Assembly: GCA_034509425.1 (NCBI GenBank)
Contig: JAVTVJ010000033.1
Span: forward strand, 3,038,001-3,102,000
Direction of reading: 5' to 3'
DNA length: 64,000 bases
DNA from: Eopsaltria australis
Lineage: Eukaryota; Chordata; Aves; Passeriformes; Petroicidae
The position numbers were made by a program, and so were the translations under genes. Shown in pieces: positions 15,401 through 27,605 of the stretch (its first letter is position 1; each line of letters begins with the position of its first letter). Below the pieces are notes generated by a model. That model worked only from the letters and a program-made list of their open reading frames with translations, did no database searches and was not told where the DNA came from.

Positions 15401-15765
15401 TGTGGTGGCTTACTTTTTATCTTTCAATATCTCATTTTGGTTTATATATCAACTTACTCAATTTTTCTAGTTTGACTTTTGTTATATGTATGCCCTTGGT
15501 AGGGTTTGAAAGGTCCCTTGAATAAGTGCAATCTGCAAATACTATTAACACAATGGTTGTTCCCTCCTAAGTGGTCTAATGAAGTTGTGAAATAAGGGCA
15601 GTTGTGACACACTTGGCAAGTTCTCCAGAGGTCCTGACCCAAATAAGTTAGCTCTAACCACACAGTTTATACAATCTATTTATTAAGAACAACTAGACAT
15701 GGAAAGTTTTATTTTGTATCATTTGGGGCATTATGATTTCTTATAATAAAATTCTTTGGCAGGCC
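12476..15765. other. AT-rich noncoding DNA
   Basis: No gene or dispersed repeat was recognised. The stretch includes a small AT-rich inverted repeat at 12706-12730 and a GC-richer patch at 14790-15000 that I could not identify. The open frames here are short and look random. Confidence 0.55.
12706..12730. repeat. Perfect 10-bp inverted repeat
   Basis: ATATTGATAT at 12706-12715 and ATATCAATAT at 12721-12730 are exact reverse complements separated by ATTAA. Such AT-rich palindromes can extrude as cruciforms but also occur by chance in AT-rich DNA. Confidence 0.8.
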
Positions 15766-15921
15766 TGTCCTGGGTTAGTCAGGAGCAGTCAAAATCTAGG
15801 AAGTGACCTATGCTGCAGGAAGGGATATAACTTCCTTCCTGAGAGAGAGAGCCAATAATCAGGTAGTTTTAAGGATTGATGTGTAGGTGAACCAATTAAA
15901 AAGTTGATCCGCCTTCAAGGG

Positions 15922-15934
15922 AAAAAAAAAAAAA

Positions 15935-15984
<50 letters not shown>

Positions 15985-15999
15985 GTATATGTATATATA
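15922..15999. repeat. A14 tract followed by (AT)n/(ATGT)n microsatellite
   Basis: A run of 14 A at 15922-15935 passes directly into about 30 AT dinucleotides, with one TTT interruption and three ATATGT variants near 15978-15995. It lies inside the long LTR and probably expanded from an A-rich part of it. Confidence 0.95.
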
Positions 16000-16742
16000 A
16001 GAAGAGACCACTCTGAGCATCTTCCCCTTTTGGCCTGCTGCTGTGTAGAGAGGAGCATCTCCTGCTTCTCTCCCCAGTAAGGCCCCCCCCCGCCTTCCAA
16101 AGGAAGGGCGAGGGGGAAGGGAGGTTTAGGGCAGCCGTGCCGCTGCAGCCGGGAATGGGGGAGGAACCTGCCGGGGCTCTCAGGAGATACAGCTCAGTCG
16201 ACATGTCAGCTACACGAGACAGGGCCAGGCCCCTGCTCCGGGCCAGGCAAGGACCGGGCTGGACTCCATCCAGCTCAGGCCAGGCCCTGCCCTGTCACCC
16301 CGGGCCCAGATGGCCCCACCAGGCCGAGCCAGCTTGGCAGAGCCAGGCACAGAGACTCTGAGAGCTTCTGGCATCCAGCTCAGTCCTGTTCAAACAGCCC
16401 GGCAGGGAGCACGGGCTCGTCACACTGCCAGAGAGAGATAAGCTCTATCCATGCCTGGACTAAACTTACTGACACCCATCCTTCCTTGCAGAGAGAGGAA
16501 CGAGTGAGGACATCGACATAGTGCAGTGCAGAGACTTTACAGTCAGTGAGGAAAGCAGAACCGATGCCTAGAGGGAGGTGCATGAGAAGTGCTTCGAAAG
16601 TGAAGCTGAAAACTCTTTTGGAGAACCGTAGTTGAGGACTGAGCTAATAAATTCCCTGTAATCTATGAAGACATAGTCCAAAGTGGGGACGTGAGGTTCT
16701 AATTGCAGCCAGTGAACTGAAACGCCTGGGTAAAGACAAGGA

Positions 16743-16794
16743 GGTGTTGAAAAAACACCCTGAAAAACAGGGTGGTGTTGAAAAAACAGCCTGA
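16743..16794 (+). repeat. 21-bp tandem-like direct repeat inside LTR
   Basis: GGTGTTGAAAAAACACCCTGA at 16743-16763 recurs at 16774-16794 with one mismatch (C to G) and a 31-bp offset. It looks like a small slippage duplication in the U3-like part of the LTR. Confidence 0.85.
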
Positions 16795-17302
16795 TGAGAA
16801 ACTTGAACCAAGAGAGAGGAGAGGCTGTGACCCAGAGCCCTGGTCCTGGGGGAATGCCAGAGAACTTGTGTTGTCAGGAGAACCTATGTTGCTCAGCACA
16901 GAAGGGATTTTCTTTGTTGCTGCAATTGAATTGTGCATCCTTAAAACAGGTACCCTGTGGACTGTTCATGACCCACTGTAGTGGCCGTGGGAAGGCTACT
17001 GATGTGGGAGGGATCCACCACCAGCAGATCTTTCTTCCGGGCAGCGGCTGATGGTGAGGTTAAAGACCCATAAAAACTGTATTTTTCTTACAGAAAATCC
17101 ATGGTGTAAACAAAAGAGATTTCTCTCCCTAAATGAACTGAAATGAGAGCTATTTCCGAAATAGTAAACTGACTGGAGGTCGAAGTGTTGTCTTTTGTAT
17201 GTTGTCAGGGAAAAAGAAATGGAGAGGTGGGAGAAGGAGAGGTCGTCTGAAGAGTTTGTCCTGTTTTTTCCTTGGTTTTTTTCCCTTTGTCTTAGGTATA
17301 TT

Positions 17303-17308
17303 AATAAA
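17303..17308 (+). promoter_or_regulatory. LTR polyadenylation signal AATAAA
   Basis: A canonical AATAAA lies near the 3' end of the long LTR and is followed within 40 bp by U/GU-containing sequence. This is the expected R-region arrangement and fixes the LTR orientation as +. Confidence 0.65.
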
Positions 17309-17422
17309 GTTTCTTTATACTTTATAAAGTTTGAGCCTGCTTTGCCTACTCCTAATCCTCATCTCACAGCAAACATCAGGTAAATTTCAGTAAATATGCT
17401 GGCATTTGGCCAAAACATTGAA

Positions 17423-20400
17423 TAGGCGAACTTGAACTACTACAATGCCTTTACTTGAAAGTTCAAAAATATAAAAATTGTATTAAATTACATTGAATTG
17501 TCTTTTTATAAATGGAAAAAAAAGGAAGAGGAGGAAAGTGAGAGATTTATGAAATTCCCAGAATTAGAAGAAACTAAATTAATCATTAAAGCATTGAAAG
17601 CTTTCCCTGAAATTGATTCTATTCTAATACTTCTAATGTATATAAATACCAACAAAAACTCATAAAGTTATTTGGTTCCCTGTTCCTTTCTTGGCTAACA
17701 TTTTATTTTCTAAAATTGGAGTCCAAAATTCAATCCAGACAGCTACTTTACTCCTAACACCCTTTGTTCATATGCATTTTCTGAATAATGTTCTAAGGAG
17801 CATGTGCAGAAATGCCTTTGTCTTGGAAGCACTCAGAGACTTTTAGTTCTTTTTTTGTACCTGACATATCCACAAATAGTCTCCGCTTCCTGGTCTCATT
17901 TCATAGACACTTTCACAGAATATCTACTGGATTTAAGCCAGCACAGGCCTCAGCCCTGCTTCTCTTTGACTGCTCAGTGATTAAGTAATCCATTTAGGAT
18001 ATGGGAAACCAAGACTTAATTTCATTCTTTGCATCACCATTTCTGATGGGAATGCACTAAGGACACAATCTGCAATGGTGTAATTTCAGTCCACCCTGCT
18101 CAATCAGTTCTACTGTGCATAGTCTGGGTAAATATTCATTAGGCTGGAGAGAGCGAACATGCAAAAGCCAGTAAAAGATTGTGGCCCTTGGCTAATAGAC
18201 TGAAAACACTGTCTTGGGCTCCCTGAATAGGGGTTTTACAGAATGTGGTACCTCAGAGTGGAGGTCCAAAACGGTGCTGCTTTGGTGAGATGCTAATATT
18301 TGCTTGCCAATGAGAAATACTAAAGAGGTCTTACTTTCCATAGGGCACCTGTGTCTCATACATAATCTTAAAGACCATCACCAAAGCAATAACAATCATT
18401 CTTTAAAGGAATCAACTAGAGATTAAGCATTTGTTTTACAGCATTAAATACCAGTTAAATATGTAAATATAAGTATATGAGCATATTGATTTTAATGTGG
18501 GTAGGTACGTTCTTGTATATTCATATTTAAAAAAAAGACATCTTCTCATCAGAAAACTTTTCCAAAAACTATTGACTGAAGATCTAGGGACCACTGATTC
18601 ACTGGTGTGCTGTTTATTTGCACCCTTAATAACACTTAACATTTTCAGCATTTTATCTACCTCAGTTACTAAAGAAAGGTTTTGTTGAGGGGGTGTGTGT
18701 GGAGAAACTCAAACACTAAAATCTATACTGTCAGAAGGTGGTGCTGTTGGATAAGAAAAAATCTAGAGAAAAAAATCAGATTTTTACAGTGAGTTAAATA
18801 AAATTAAAAGAACGACAGCTTCATTCACCTCTGTCATGTCCAATCTCTTACTTCTTCTTTTGACACTAAGATTTTAAATTAGACAGAATTGTTATTCCTG
18901 GTGGCTAGTATTCTTGATAACTGATCCAGTAGATACAGATCTTTAACATGAATTTCGTGCCTCTGAAGACTGACAATTAATGAGGTTATTATTTTCATTT
19001 TTAAATTGGTCATATGTGGGACATAAAATTGGTAGTTTCACATGTCTTATTGTCACCTTTCAGTGCAAAGTTTATTCTTCATCTTTTAAAGCCTTTTATA
19101 ATATAATTTAATAATATAAAAATGCCTAAATCGTTGGATGATTCAATATTATATTTTCTATTACAATAAGTATTTTGTTAAGCCAATAACCTTGTTTGCT
19201 AGATATAAATGGCATGTTTTGAAAAAAAATGAATACCAGCTCAAATTGCTTTTGCTGATGTAGTATCTTGACATTGAACTGCAAATTCAGAACCTTGCTA
19301 TCATCTAATTTACAATCCTTCTTCAGAAATGTCCTTTTTTCTAAAAAGATGTTCACTGCAGTAGCTGTAAACAAAGTCTTCAATTTGGCAATCGTCTGTG
19401 CTTATCATAGTTCAAGTTAAAAGTATTGAAAATGTCAACAAAGCACCTTGAGATCTTTCAGTATCTGTGGAAGAGTGTGAAGTTGCCCAGTTTTAAAATT
19501 ACTTAAAAGACAAATTATACCTTTCCTGATTGATAAAATGGCAGGTAATGACGTATTTTGGGTTTGAGATGCTGACCTGAAATTAATATTTTTTAATTAT
19601 GGAAGTCATCACCATGTTAACTGTTGTATCAGGTTTAGTGGATTTTCAACTTCTGGTACTCCCATTAGGATTACATTGTAACTGTATGTGAGGTCAGAAA
19701 ATATGTCTGAGCTTTAGTAGGGATTTTCAATGACAAAAGGAACGTTTTTGAATTGTACTTTGCTTCAAAGAAAAGGTCTCAGCAGTTGCATTCTTTGTGA
19801 CATTGGTAGGCAGACACATCATTAGAATCTTTAACTTATAAGAGTTGGAAGCCTGAGGGTCTAAATTTTACCCTTTACTGTTAAAAGACAAAGCACTCAG
19901 ACTGTGCCTGTGGCCAGCTGCTGTTTTCAATATAAGGGGCAGAGTAAGCTCACGGTGTATCTCCACCTTTCACCTTCTTGCCTCATGTGTAGTTTTTTGG
20001 GGGGTTTTGTTGGGATTTTTCAATTTTTGTCCTACTTTGGATTCAAATCCTGAGTGAGATTCTGAGTGTCCTTAAATCCCCTGGAGACTAGCAGAATTTG
20101 TAAATGTAAATTATATTATCAGCACGTTTTTAAATGCAGAGTATGTTATCAGGACCACTTGGGATCTGGTTCAAAGCCTTGATGTGTTTGATTTATTTTA
20201 GATGTGTTTGATTTGTATTTTATTAAAAGAAGCCCCTTCAAAGGTAATGGATAACATGCTTCAAAGACAAAATGCACTTGTGATCTCACAGAACCAGCAT
20301 GGTCTACTGGGCAAGTATTAACCTGGGAAAACAAGGTTGGAATTTCTGGGTATTTCCATAATCATTCATTGCCCTGCTGAATTGCCTGCAGCAGGAGGTT

Positions 20401-22390
20401 CCCTCACTGTGGCTTTGGTGGTTTGTTTAGTTGAGTTTTTGTTTATTTCTGACTGTAAATAGAGATGATTGATGAAAAGCTGATGTCAAAGTTTGGCATT
20501 GTTACCACACTTGGAAGAAGGTACTGCTTCTTTCCATTGGGGTAAAGGAACATGAAGAGAAGCTTCAAATAAGTGTGCAAACTCTGCGTGTTCTGTATTT
20601 CTTTACACACATTTGTATCTAAATATAGCAGTGTTTTTCTCTTTCTTCTTTCTGTCTAACTTCTGTGTTCTTCTTTTGTATTACTAAGTATTTCTAAGCC
20701 AACTGTTGTGTATAGAAACCTTTTTCCAAGAAAGCTTAAGAGAGGAGTAAGTCCAGATACAATACAGGAATATACATTTCTCGCTGTACACATATTTTTT
20801 GTTCCTCATCCATTATTCAATCCGCTGTAGGAAAAGCTTGTACGTGTGACATGAGACTAACAAAAACATTGCAATCATCAGTATTTTCAATTCCTAGCAT
20901 CTTATTGTTTGGCATCTAAATCTGTGTGAGTTGTTTTCTTCCTGCTGTGGTAAACAGTCTCGTTTTCTTACCATTCTCTTAAACATTGTAGCCATGGAGA
21001 ATAGCTGCCTCTCTAGGGAATGTGTATACTACAGTTTGCGCCTCGAGTCTCAGAGTAACATAAACATTTATGTTGTTATGTCAGTAATATAACCTCCCCA
21101 CTCCAGCTGAGTATTCCCCCGATTATGCAGCCACATTAGCCCTCTCAGCCACAGCACCACACTGGGAGCCAGCAGGATCATGTTCAGCTGTTTTTAACTT
21201 GAAGGAACAGATTGTTAGAAAGCAACATGTCCTCAGCTTCGTTGATTTAGAGCCTGGGTAAACCTCTGTGAAGTGAGAGTTTGGGGACTTCAGTGGGATC
21301 AAATGCAGCCATATTCTTGCCTAAATAGGAAATATTTAATGCAGTATTATAGTTTAGCTTGTCTACTTAGCATCATTTTGGGATGCTCATGTCTCCTACC
21401 ACGCTAGGCAGCTGATATTGTCACTGAAGTGAGCAGAAAGGAATTGATAATTAAGCAGATAATGGGTAGTAAAAACTCACTAAAGAATATGGAAGATATT
21501 TTTATGTCTGTCTTTTTTCTACACATTTTCTTTTTGCTCTGTTGTCTTGATGCAGCTGCTGCAACCAAAAAGCTTGACCGTAGAGTGTTAGTTTTATTAG
21601 AAGATGGCAGGCCAGGTTTTTGTGATGTTGTTTGCACACGAAGTGCAAACTAGCCCCAAAGCTGCTGTAAACAGCCTGGCAAGTCCATTACAGAGCAGAG
21701 GTGATCCAGAACTAAAAGTGAGCAGGAATTTTTCTCTCTCTTCTCATGCCTGAAGCTCTGAAATACTGGCATTACTCTAAGAAAACACAAATGGCCAGTA
21801 TGTTTTGCCAGGAGTTATTTTACTTTGCAAGGGAAGAGAAGAGAGTTAAAAATCACTTCCTTTTTGTAGTTTGATGAAAAGAAAACTAAATGTGTTTAGG
21901 TTTCTATAGGGGTTCTAGTTTAAAAATAGCAATATCCAACTGAATTGACAATCTAAGTCCTTGTTAATGGGGAATTTTGCTGCCAGTGTAAGCCAAAGGG
22001 GCATCATGATGCTCTGATTCAACACAGAGCCTTATGCCACCCTCTCAAAATGGTTGATACACCAGTTGATATCCCTGTAGCAGCTGACACCCAGTATCCC
22101 AACTCAATTTTTCAGTTTTATGCAGGACTGTAACAGAACAAAAATATCTATGTATTTATACTGTAGTACATTTATCTGAACTCCACCTTTCTTTTAGCCA
22201 CAGATCTAAAAATAATGTTAAAAATAAAAATATGTTGCTTCAGCAAGGTAGTCTCTAAACCCTCCAGTCTGTCAGAGTCCCAGTTTTTTCCTACTACTTA
22301 TCCCTTCTCCTTGACTTCTACTGTCTGAGGGGTTGGGCACCCACATCATAAAGTGTTTCAGGGACTTGATCCAGCTAAGGACTGGCAAGT
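17423..22390. other. Unique AT-rich noncoding DNA
   Basis: No coding or repeat family was recognised. Small local features are a 22-bp tandem duplication around 20180-20217 (two copies of a GATGTGTTTGATTT-type unit) and a repeat-free patch at 21090-21240 with higher GC. That patch looks like a possible conserved noncoding element but cannot be tested here. Confidence 0.55.
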
Positions 22391-22414
22391 GTTTTCTTAT
22401 CTTTCTTTCTCTCT

Positions 22415-22454
<40 letters not shown>
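22391..22454. repeat. Pyrimidine tract ending in T37
   Basis: A TC-rich lead (TTCTTTCTCTCTCTC) runs into 37 consecutive T at 22418-22454. Read on the minus strand it is a long A tail. No recognisable retroelement 3' end sits next to it, so it is called a simple repeat rather than a retroposon tail. Confidence 0.9.
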
Positions 22455-22457
<3 letters not shown>

Positions 22458-24709
22458 CTGTGAATTTTCATCCATTCAGCTCCCATAATGTTTCAATACA
22501 TGATTACACAAGACATAGTGCCAGTGCAAGGCAGAAGAGTGCACAGCTGGGGATGGAAAAGGCAGCTGAGATCACAGCAGTCTCAATTTAGATCTGTTGA
22601 AATGATTATGGATATGCACCTTTCATTTCCTGAATTTTAGCTGCTGCTGAGAGAAGTGATCCCCGGGGACAAAAATATTTTTAACCAGACCAGCTCATCA
22701 TGCAGCTATAGGAACTTCATGCACTTGGCATTAGAAGGTGGTAGAGGCAAGCAACTGAGGGAATGAGGGATACACCTTGAGTGACAGTGACCATTTATTT
22801 CATCCTATAGTGATACTGAAACTTTGTCTGTTTTAATTGAAATGTGTTTTAATTAAAAAATAATCTGTTTAATTTCTTAACGGGTTTAGCAGAGTTACAG
22901 TTGTGTTCCTTGAAACTATATGTGTTTATGAGTTTTCCAGAGGAATCTCAACCTGACCATTCTTCACAACTTCCCCCCTTCTGTCTCCCTTCTTCACCTT
23001 CTCAGCTCCTCTATATGTACAGAATAGAAGGAATGATGTAGGATAATAGAGAATGAGGTTTTATGTTGTTGTTATCTACTGATTTGTAAGATTTCAAGGT
23101 TGTTGGTCTTTAGTTCAGAGATAAACAATTCTGATTGTCTCTAATCATATTAGTTGCCTTTGAATACTATTCAAACATGCATACAACATCTTGCAATAAA
23201 TTAGAGATGACACACAGTGAAACCCAAATATGTGTGAAACTTGATACTCAAGAATATGTAATTATTCTTGATAAGCTTCTATCTGACTTTCAAACCACAA
23301 GGAATACAGTTCCACTCTTTATTAATTATCAATGTAAAAAGGTGGCTTGCTGTTTTCTAAGATATTGCACACCACTAAAAATACTGCTTTTTCTGAGTCA
23401 TGCCTAGGACATTACTGTAACATGGTTGCAAACTAGATTTAATCTGGCTGAGCTCCTAAAACGAAACATGATTGATCAAATTATGTATTGTGAACAAATC
23501 AGACAAACATAGGAATTTTTCTTGAAAGAAAATTTTTCAATTTTGTTTTCATTTTCTTGTTTTAATGAAATAAGACATGATTATATCTAAAGTCCTCCAT
23601 GTCACAATTTTATGAAATACGTAATTATAAAATTGATTTTAACAAAAGTGGTAATAGAAAAGTGAGAAAGAAAATATTTAACTAACACTGTAAAAGGAAT
23701 CAAAGTGTTTAATATGAGTCATGATACTGACACTAAGTATAAACCTCTTTTAAAAATGGATTAATGTAAAGTCACAATAAAAGTGATTTTTATTCCCAGA
23801 AACGTAAAAGTTGTGGTTAGGACACATATAAGAGAAACTATATTCTACCATATTTTTTAAACCCTAACTAGGCACTTTAATACACTTTTTCTCTTAGTTC
23901 AATATCAGGTTTAGAATTCATTGATGAAGCTTTTACTTTTTAAGTAAACTTCTAATTTCTTTTGTCTATTATTAGAAAGTTTATGGTTTAATTAAATTAT
24001 CGTATTGATTAGCATAGAATAATCTTCTAATATCCAGCATCTTGTATCTTACTTAAATCTTTTGTGGTTCACTTGATTTGCTAGTTTTATTTAGGTACAA
24101 AAAAGGCTGGCCAACGGCATCTTCAATTTTCATTAGCATTCCTAGGTGAAAGAAAAAAATATCAAAAAACCCAGAAATGCATCTTTTATTACAATGTCAA
24201 CACTGGCATTTCATTAGCTAGCAAAGGTCTCCAGCTGACTTCATCAGTGAATAGATTGGTATAATTTCTCACTAACCAGGGAATAAAATCACCAGTATTT
24301 TACAGTTCTCATGCATACTTGTATGTTGTGAAAATTAAATTATCCTTTGTGTAAAAGCCCAATATAAAAGCTCTTCACAACATCTAATATCTGTGTCCTG
24401 GCTTTAGAGATGAAGAGACTGGAGAGCATAACCTACACATGAATGCTGGAATGTGAATAAAGGATCTATATGCGTAAAACAGCCTCTCTTGTTTCAGACT
24501 AGCAATAATGGGTTCTGCTTCCTCATCCATGTTTCACCTTCAAAGAGCCAAAATAATCAGTTATTTAAAGAATGGAGCATCAGAGTTCACTGGGGTACCA
24601 GCACTTAAATGTTCATAAGCAACACTTAATGCTAACAAGTATAAACTGGGAAAGTTATAATCTGTCAGTAAAAGCTCAATTCAGATTGCTAAAAGCTCTG
24701 CTGAAAAAT
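22455..24709. other. AT-rich noncoding DNA
   Basis: No gene, RNA or known repeat was seen. Open frames are short and show AT-driven composition. Confidence 0.55.
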
Positions 24710-24815
24710 TTTGGTTGGAACCAACCACTAAATCTTAGCTGGTCCAACCCCCGCTCAAAGCTTTTTCCTGAGCTAGAACCATTTGCCCAGGGTTTTCCAC
24801 AGTTTCTCGGGGCAC
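24710..24815 (-). mobile_element. CR1 LINE 3' fragment (minus)
   Basis: GGTTGGAA near 24713 and GCTGGTCCAACCCCCGCTCAA near 24738-24758, followed by a GAGCTAGAACC motif and a TTGCCCAGGG motif, match the reverse complement of the CR1 3' UTR. There the usual wording is GGTTGGAAGGGACC, then CTAGTCCAACCC, then CTCAGGG. The copy is strongly diverged and its ends are approximate. An open frame that runs through it on + is a by-product. Confidence 0.6.
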
Positions 24816-26859
24816 AGCTGGGACACAAAGCCCAGCTGTTTACTCAGGAACAGAATGTCATATGGAGGCACAAGTGTCTTCTTGGCGGGTGTTTGAAAGT
24901 CCCTTTTGGGATCTTTTTGTTAACAAATGTTTACTTATAATCTTTGTCTGCCTAGAGAAGCCACTGCAGTCTTGGAGATGCTCCAAAGCATAACCTTCAC
25001 TGCTGATGCTGGTGTGTGCTGGAGGCCTTGGACAGGTTCAGTCCACTTCTAGTGTTCTGCATGGATCTGCTCTTGTGGCTCAGTAGCACATTACATTGTG
25101 GCAACACATTGCACCTCAACACATACTTCAGTTTTCTTTATTTTTGTTTATTTTACTTTTTTTAACAACTACTCACTCCAGGCCCATAAGTGCATCATAG
25201 AAGACATTCACATAAACTTTCACATAAAGGTGTTTACCAACACTCCCTGCAGCCCCAGGCAGGAAAGTCCCAGGAAGTCCATCTTGGCTGAGAAGAATGC
25301 TATCCCTGGAGGTACCTGAATCAGCCAGGATAACTTACCGTTTTTCCTAGCACAATGCCACTGTCGCTAAGCTGACATGACCATCTTCAAGCACTTTTTT
25401 CATGCTTTTGCCTGCCACTCCCCATGGTAATGCCTTGTTCCTGTCTTTGTGTCCTTCTTGTGCCACTGATTGTACAACTTCCTGTCAGTGAGGTAGGAAA
25501 CCCATCATAAATCCTCTGGCTCTCCAAGGCTTTCTGGTGAGTGGGGGTTGTTTGTTGCCCTGTCAAGGTTCACAGCCCCCGTGAGTCTGTCTCGTATTTC
25601 CTTCTCCTTTACTATGCTCCAAAGCTGCCATTCTGCATGACTGCACCTTGCCATAGTCACATGGAACTTTTTGGAACTCACTGGGTTTCAAAGTATAATC
25701 TTCTGACACCTTACTCTTAGAAAATATTCTAAGAGATACAAACCAGACCCTTCCATACAGAAAATGTACATCAGATATGTAGGTGTTTTAATTACCTTTA
25801 AATCAATTTGCTTAAATTTTTTGCTTAGTTTTTAAAAAATGCCAGTCTTTTACCTTCTTTTATCTAGCAATTAACCTAGGCTAGCTATTTTATATAATAA
25901 TTTTTTTTAATCTGCATCTGCTTTAACAAAACAAAACAAAACAAAACCCCAAAAAAGCCAAACAAATGAACAAAATTAAATAATATATACTTTTCCCTGG
26001 CTTGTATTGAAGTATCTCAGTTACATACGCAAACCACACTGAATTCTGAGCAATAACAGCTAAGCAAATAATTTGAAATAAATGACTCCCTTAATTAATC
26101 TTTTCTATTTGCAAAATGTCTATAGACAAACCATTATTTCTTCATATTACTTCAGTATTCAGATTTGCTCAACAGTTTTTCACTTAATTGATTGAATGAG
26201 TGACTGGGAACAGTTGAAAGTACCTGTATGTTGTTCAGCATTCTGCTTGGCTGGCAATTAAAAAGCTGTTTCTGATCTTTAACTCGTCTACAGTTTCTTC
26301 TTATCAAACATCTCTTTGTGGCCTCTATATCACAATATCTGAAGACTTTGCAAACTTAAATGTGCTTACTATTACAGCTTATGAATTCAGGATATTTTTC
26401 TTTTTTCTCTGTTTTATGGATGAGAAGCAGCATATATAAAACCAAGTTATTTAAAGGTGCTTAGGAATGGTTCCACTAAACTAGAGAAGCAACAGCTCAT
26501 CTGCTGCCAGCTTACTTCCTGGAAAATTCAGCAGCCAATAAATGTTTTGGCTCCCAATAGGGTATAAAGAAGAGCCAAATGCCTAAGGAATGGATTTTTC
26601 AGAAACCTGCAAGCTAAGCAGAGTCTATGTCAGTTAGATATGAGACAAATCCATACCAAAGGCCATAAATAAAAGCTGTGACTTACAATCCTTCTATTCC
26701 AGTCATCCAGAAAGCAATTGATCCAATAAGCTTAGGTTTGAGGAACTAATGTTGTTGAAAAAATGAGGGCACATCAATCTCTAGTAAGTACTAGAGAAGC
26801 ATAAAATGTCCACCTTCCCCTTGGGGATCAGTGGCAAGCCACTCATTGTTTCCAGATAG
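24816..26859. other. Noncoding DNA with a GC-richer patch
   Basis: The part from 24950 to 25690 is visibly richer in G and C than its surroundings and might be an old, unrecognised retroelement. I could not match it to CR1 or to any LTR. The rest is AT-rich and featureless apart from a (CAAAA)n run at 25926-25947. Confidence 0.5.
25926..25947. repeat. (CAAAA)n short microsatellite
   Basis: About four CAAAA units in a row, followed by CCCCAAAAAA. Confidence 0.85.
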
Positions 26860-27605
26860 AAAATGCCTTCAGTTTCATACATGGACATCAGGGTCCTGGA
26901 GACATCAGTGCACCTTCATGTCCCTGACAAGCTTCACCCAGGGCTTCCCCTCCCATGGCACCAGGAGTCCATGACAGCCCTGAGTCAGGCATCCAGTCCT
27001 TGCCTGAGCTATGTTGCAGGTGTACTTATTTCCAGCCCCGCCTTTGCCTTCATCTGCTCTTTTTTTCTCACTCTCTTGATCCTGGTGCATCCTGTGCTGT
27101 GTTGTGTGCTGTGCTGGAGATTTTACCAGAGTCTGGCACTACCTGTTGTGCTCAGACCATGTGGGACTGGGCCCTATAGCTCAGGGCATGTAGGAGTCAC
27201 CCTCATTTGCCAGCTTGTGCCCTTGATCAAGAATGAGAAAGTATCAACAGAGCAGCAATCTACAGCTCTGTGCTAGAACTGACAAGTGCAAAGGCTTTGA
27301 CTGGACACTGGCATTTCCTTTTCCCTTTCCTTCCTCTCCCAACTCACTTTGTTCTTTGACTGTCAATGTTTTCATCATATTAAAAAAATTCCAAAAGCAA
27401 CCAGTTTTCTGGTACAGCTTTCCCCAGACTAGGAAGAACAAAATCACATCTAGCTCCCCCTAGGATAAACCCATGAACCAAACTTACACTTAGACGAACT
27501 GGACTGGAAAACTAGATCGTCTACCGTTGTCTACCAGCCACATTGTGGCTGCTTTCACCTGAACTGTTGAAATATACTAATAAAATTTTGAAATTTTATT
27601 AATGA
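26860..27605 (+). other. Unidentified GC-richer block ending in AATAAA
   Basis: This block stands out from the AT-rich flanks and carries a 137-codon open frame on + (26863-27276) whose translation resembles no protein I know. It ends in AATAAA at 27579-27584 set inside a perfect 11-bp inverted repeat (27578-27601). A GC-richer unit that stops just after a polyadenylation signal is what a degraded LTR or retrocopy would look like, but I found no family match, no poly(A) tail and no clear terminal repeats. Confidence 0.3.
27578..27601. repeat. 11-bp perfect inverted repeat around AATAAA
   Basis: TAATAAAATTT (27578-27588) and AAATTTTATTA (27591-27601) are exact reverse complements separated by TG. 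Because of the symmetry, AATAAA is present on + here and AATAAA-like sequence also reads on -. Confidence 0.85.

Larger units (their letters stand above)
15766..17422 (+). mobile_element. Long GC-rich avian ERV LTR, probably solo
   Basis: A sharp change from AT-rich to GC-rich sequence begins at TGTCCTGGGTTAG (15766), a typical start for a family of bird endogenous-retrovirus LTRs. Near the other end there is a polyadenylation signal (AATAAA, 17303-17308) followed by the motifs CCTGCTTTGCCTA and CTCACAGCA, which I know from the R/U5 region of the same family. The 3' boundary is diverged and set at about 17422 by alignment from memory. AGGC occurs at both flanks (15761-15764 and 17424-17427), which may be the core of an eroded 6-bp target-site duplication. 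No gag, pol or env follows, so it looks like a solo LTR. At about 1.65 kb it is long for an LTR, partly because of an internal (AT)n tract and an internal duplication. Transcription would run on +. Confidence 0.7.

Noticed and set aside
15915..17051. Several 60-85 codon frames in the GC-rich segment
   Set aside because: They lie inside an LTR, overlap on both strands and include the (AT)n microsatellite; GC-rich noncoding DNA opens frames easily.
22418..22454. T37 as the tail of a minus-strand processed pseudogene
   Set aside because: The sequence on its + side (22455 onward), where the retrocopy would lie, shows no gene-like sequence or duplication.
26863..27276. 137-codon frame as a membrane protein
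   Set aside because: It has a short hydrophobic stretch but no recognisable family, the minus strand is also open in places, and the length is within the chance tail for the window.
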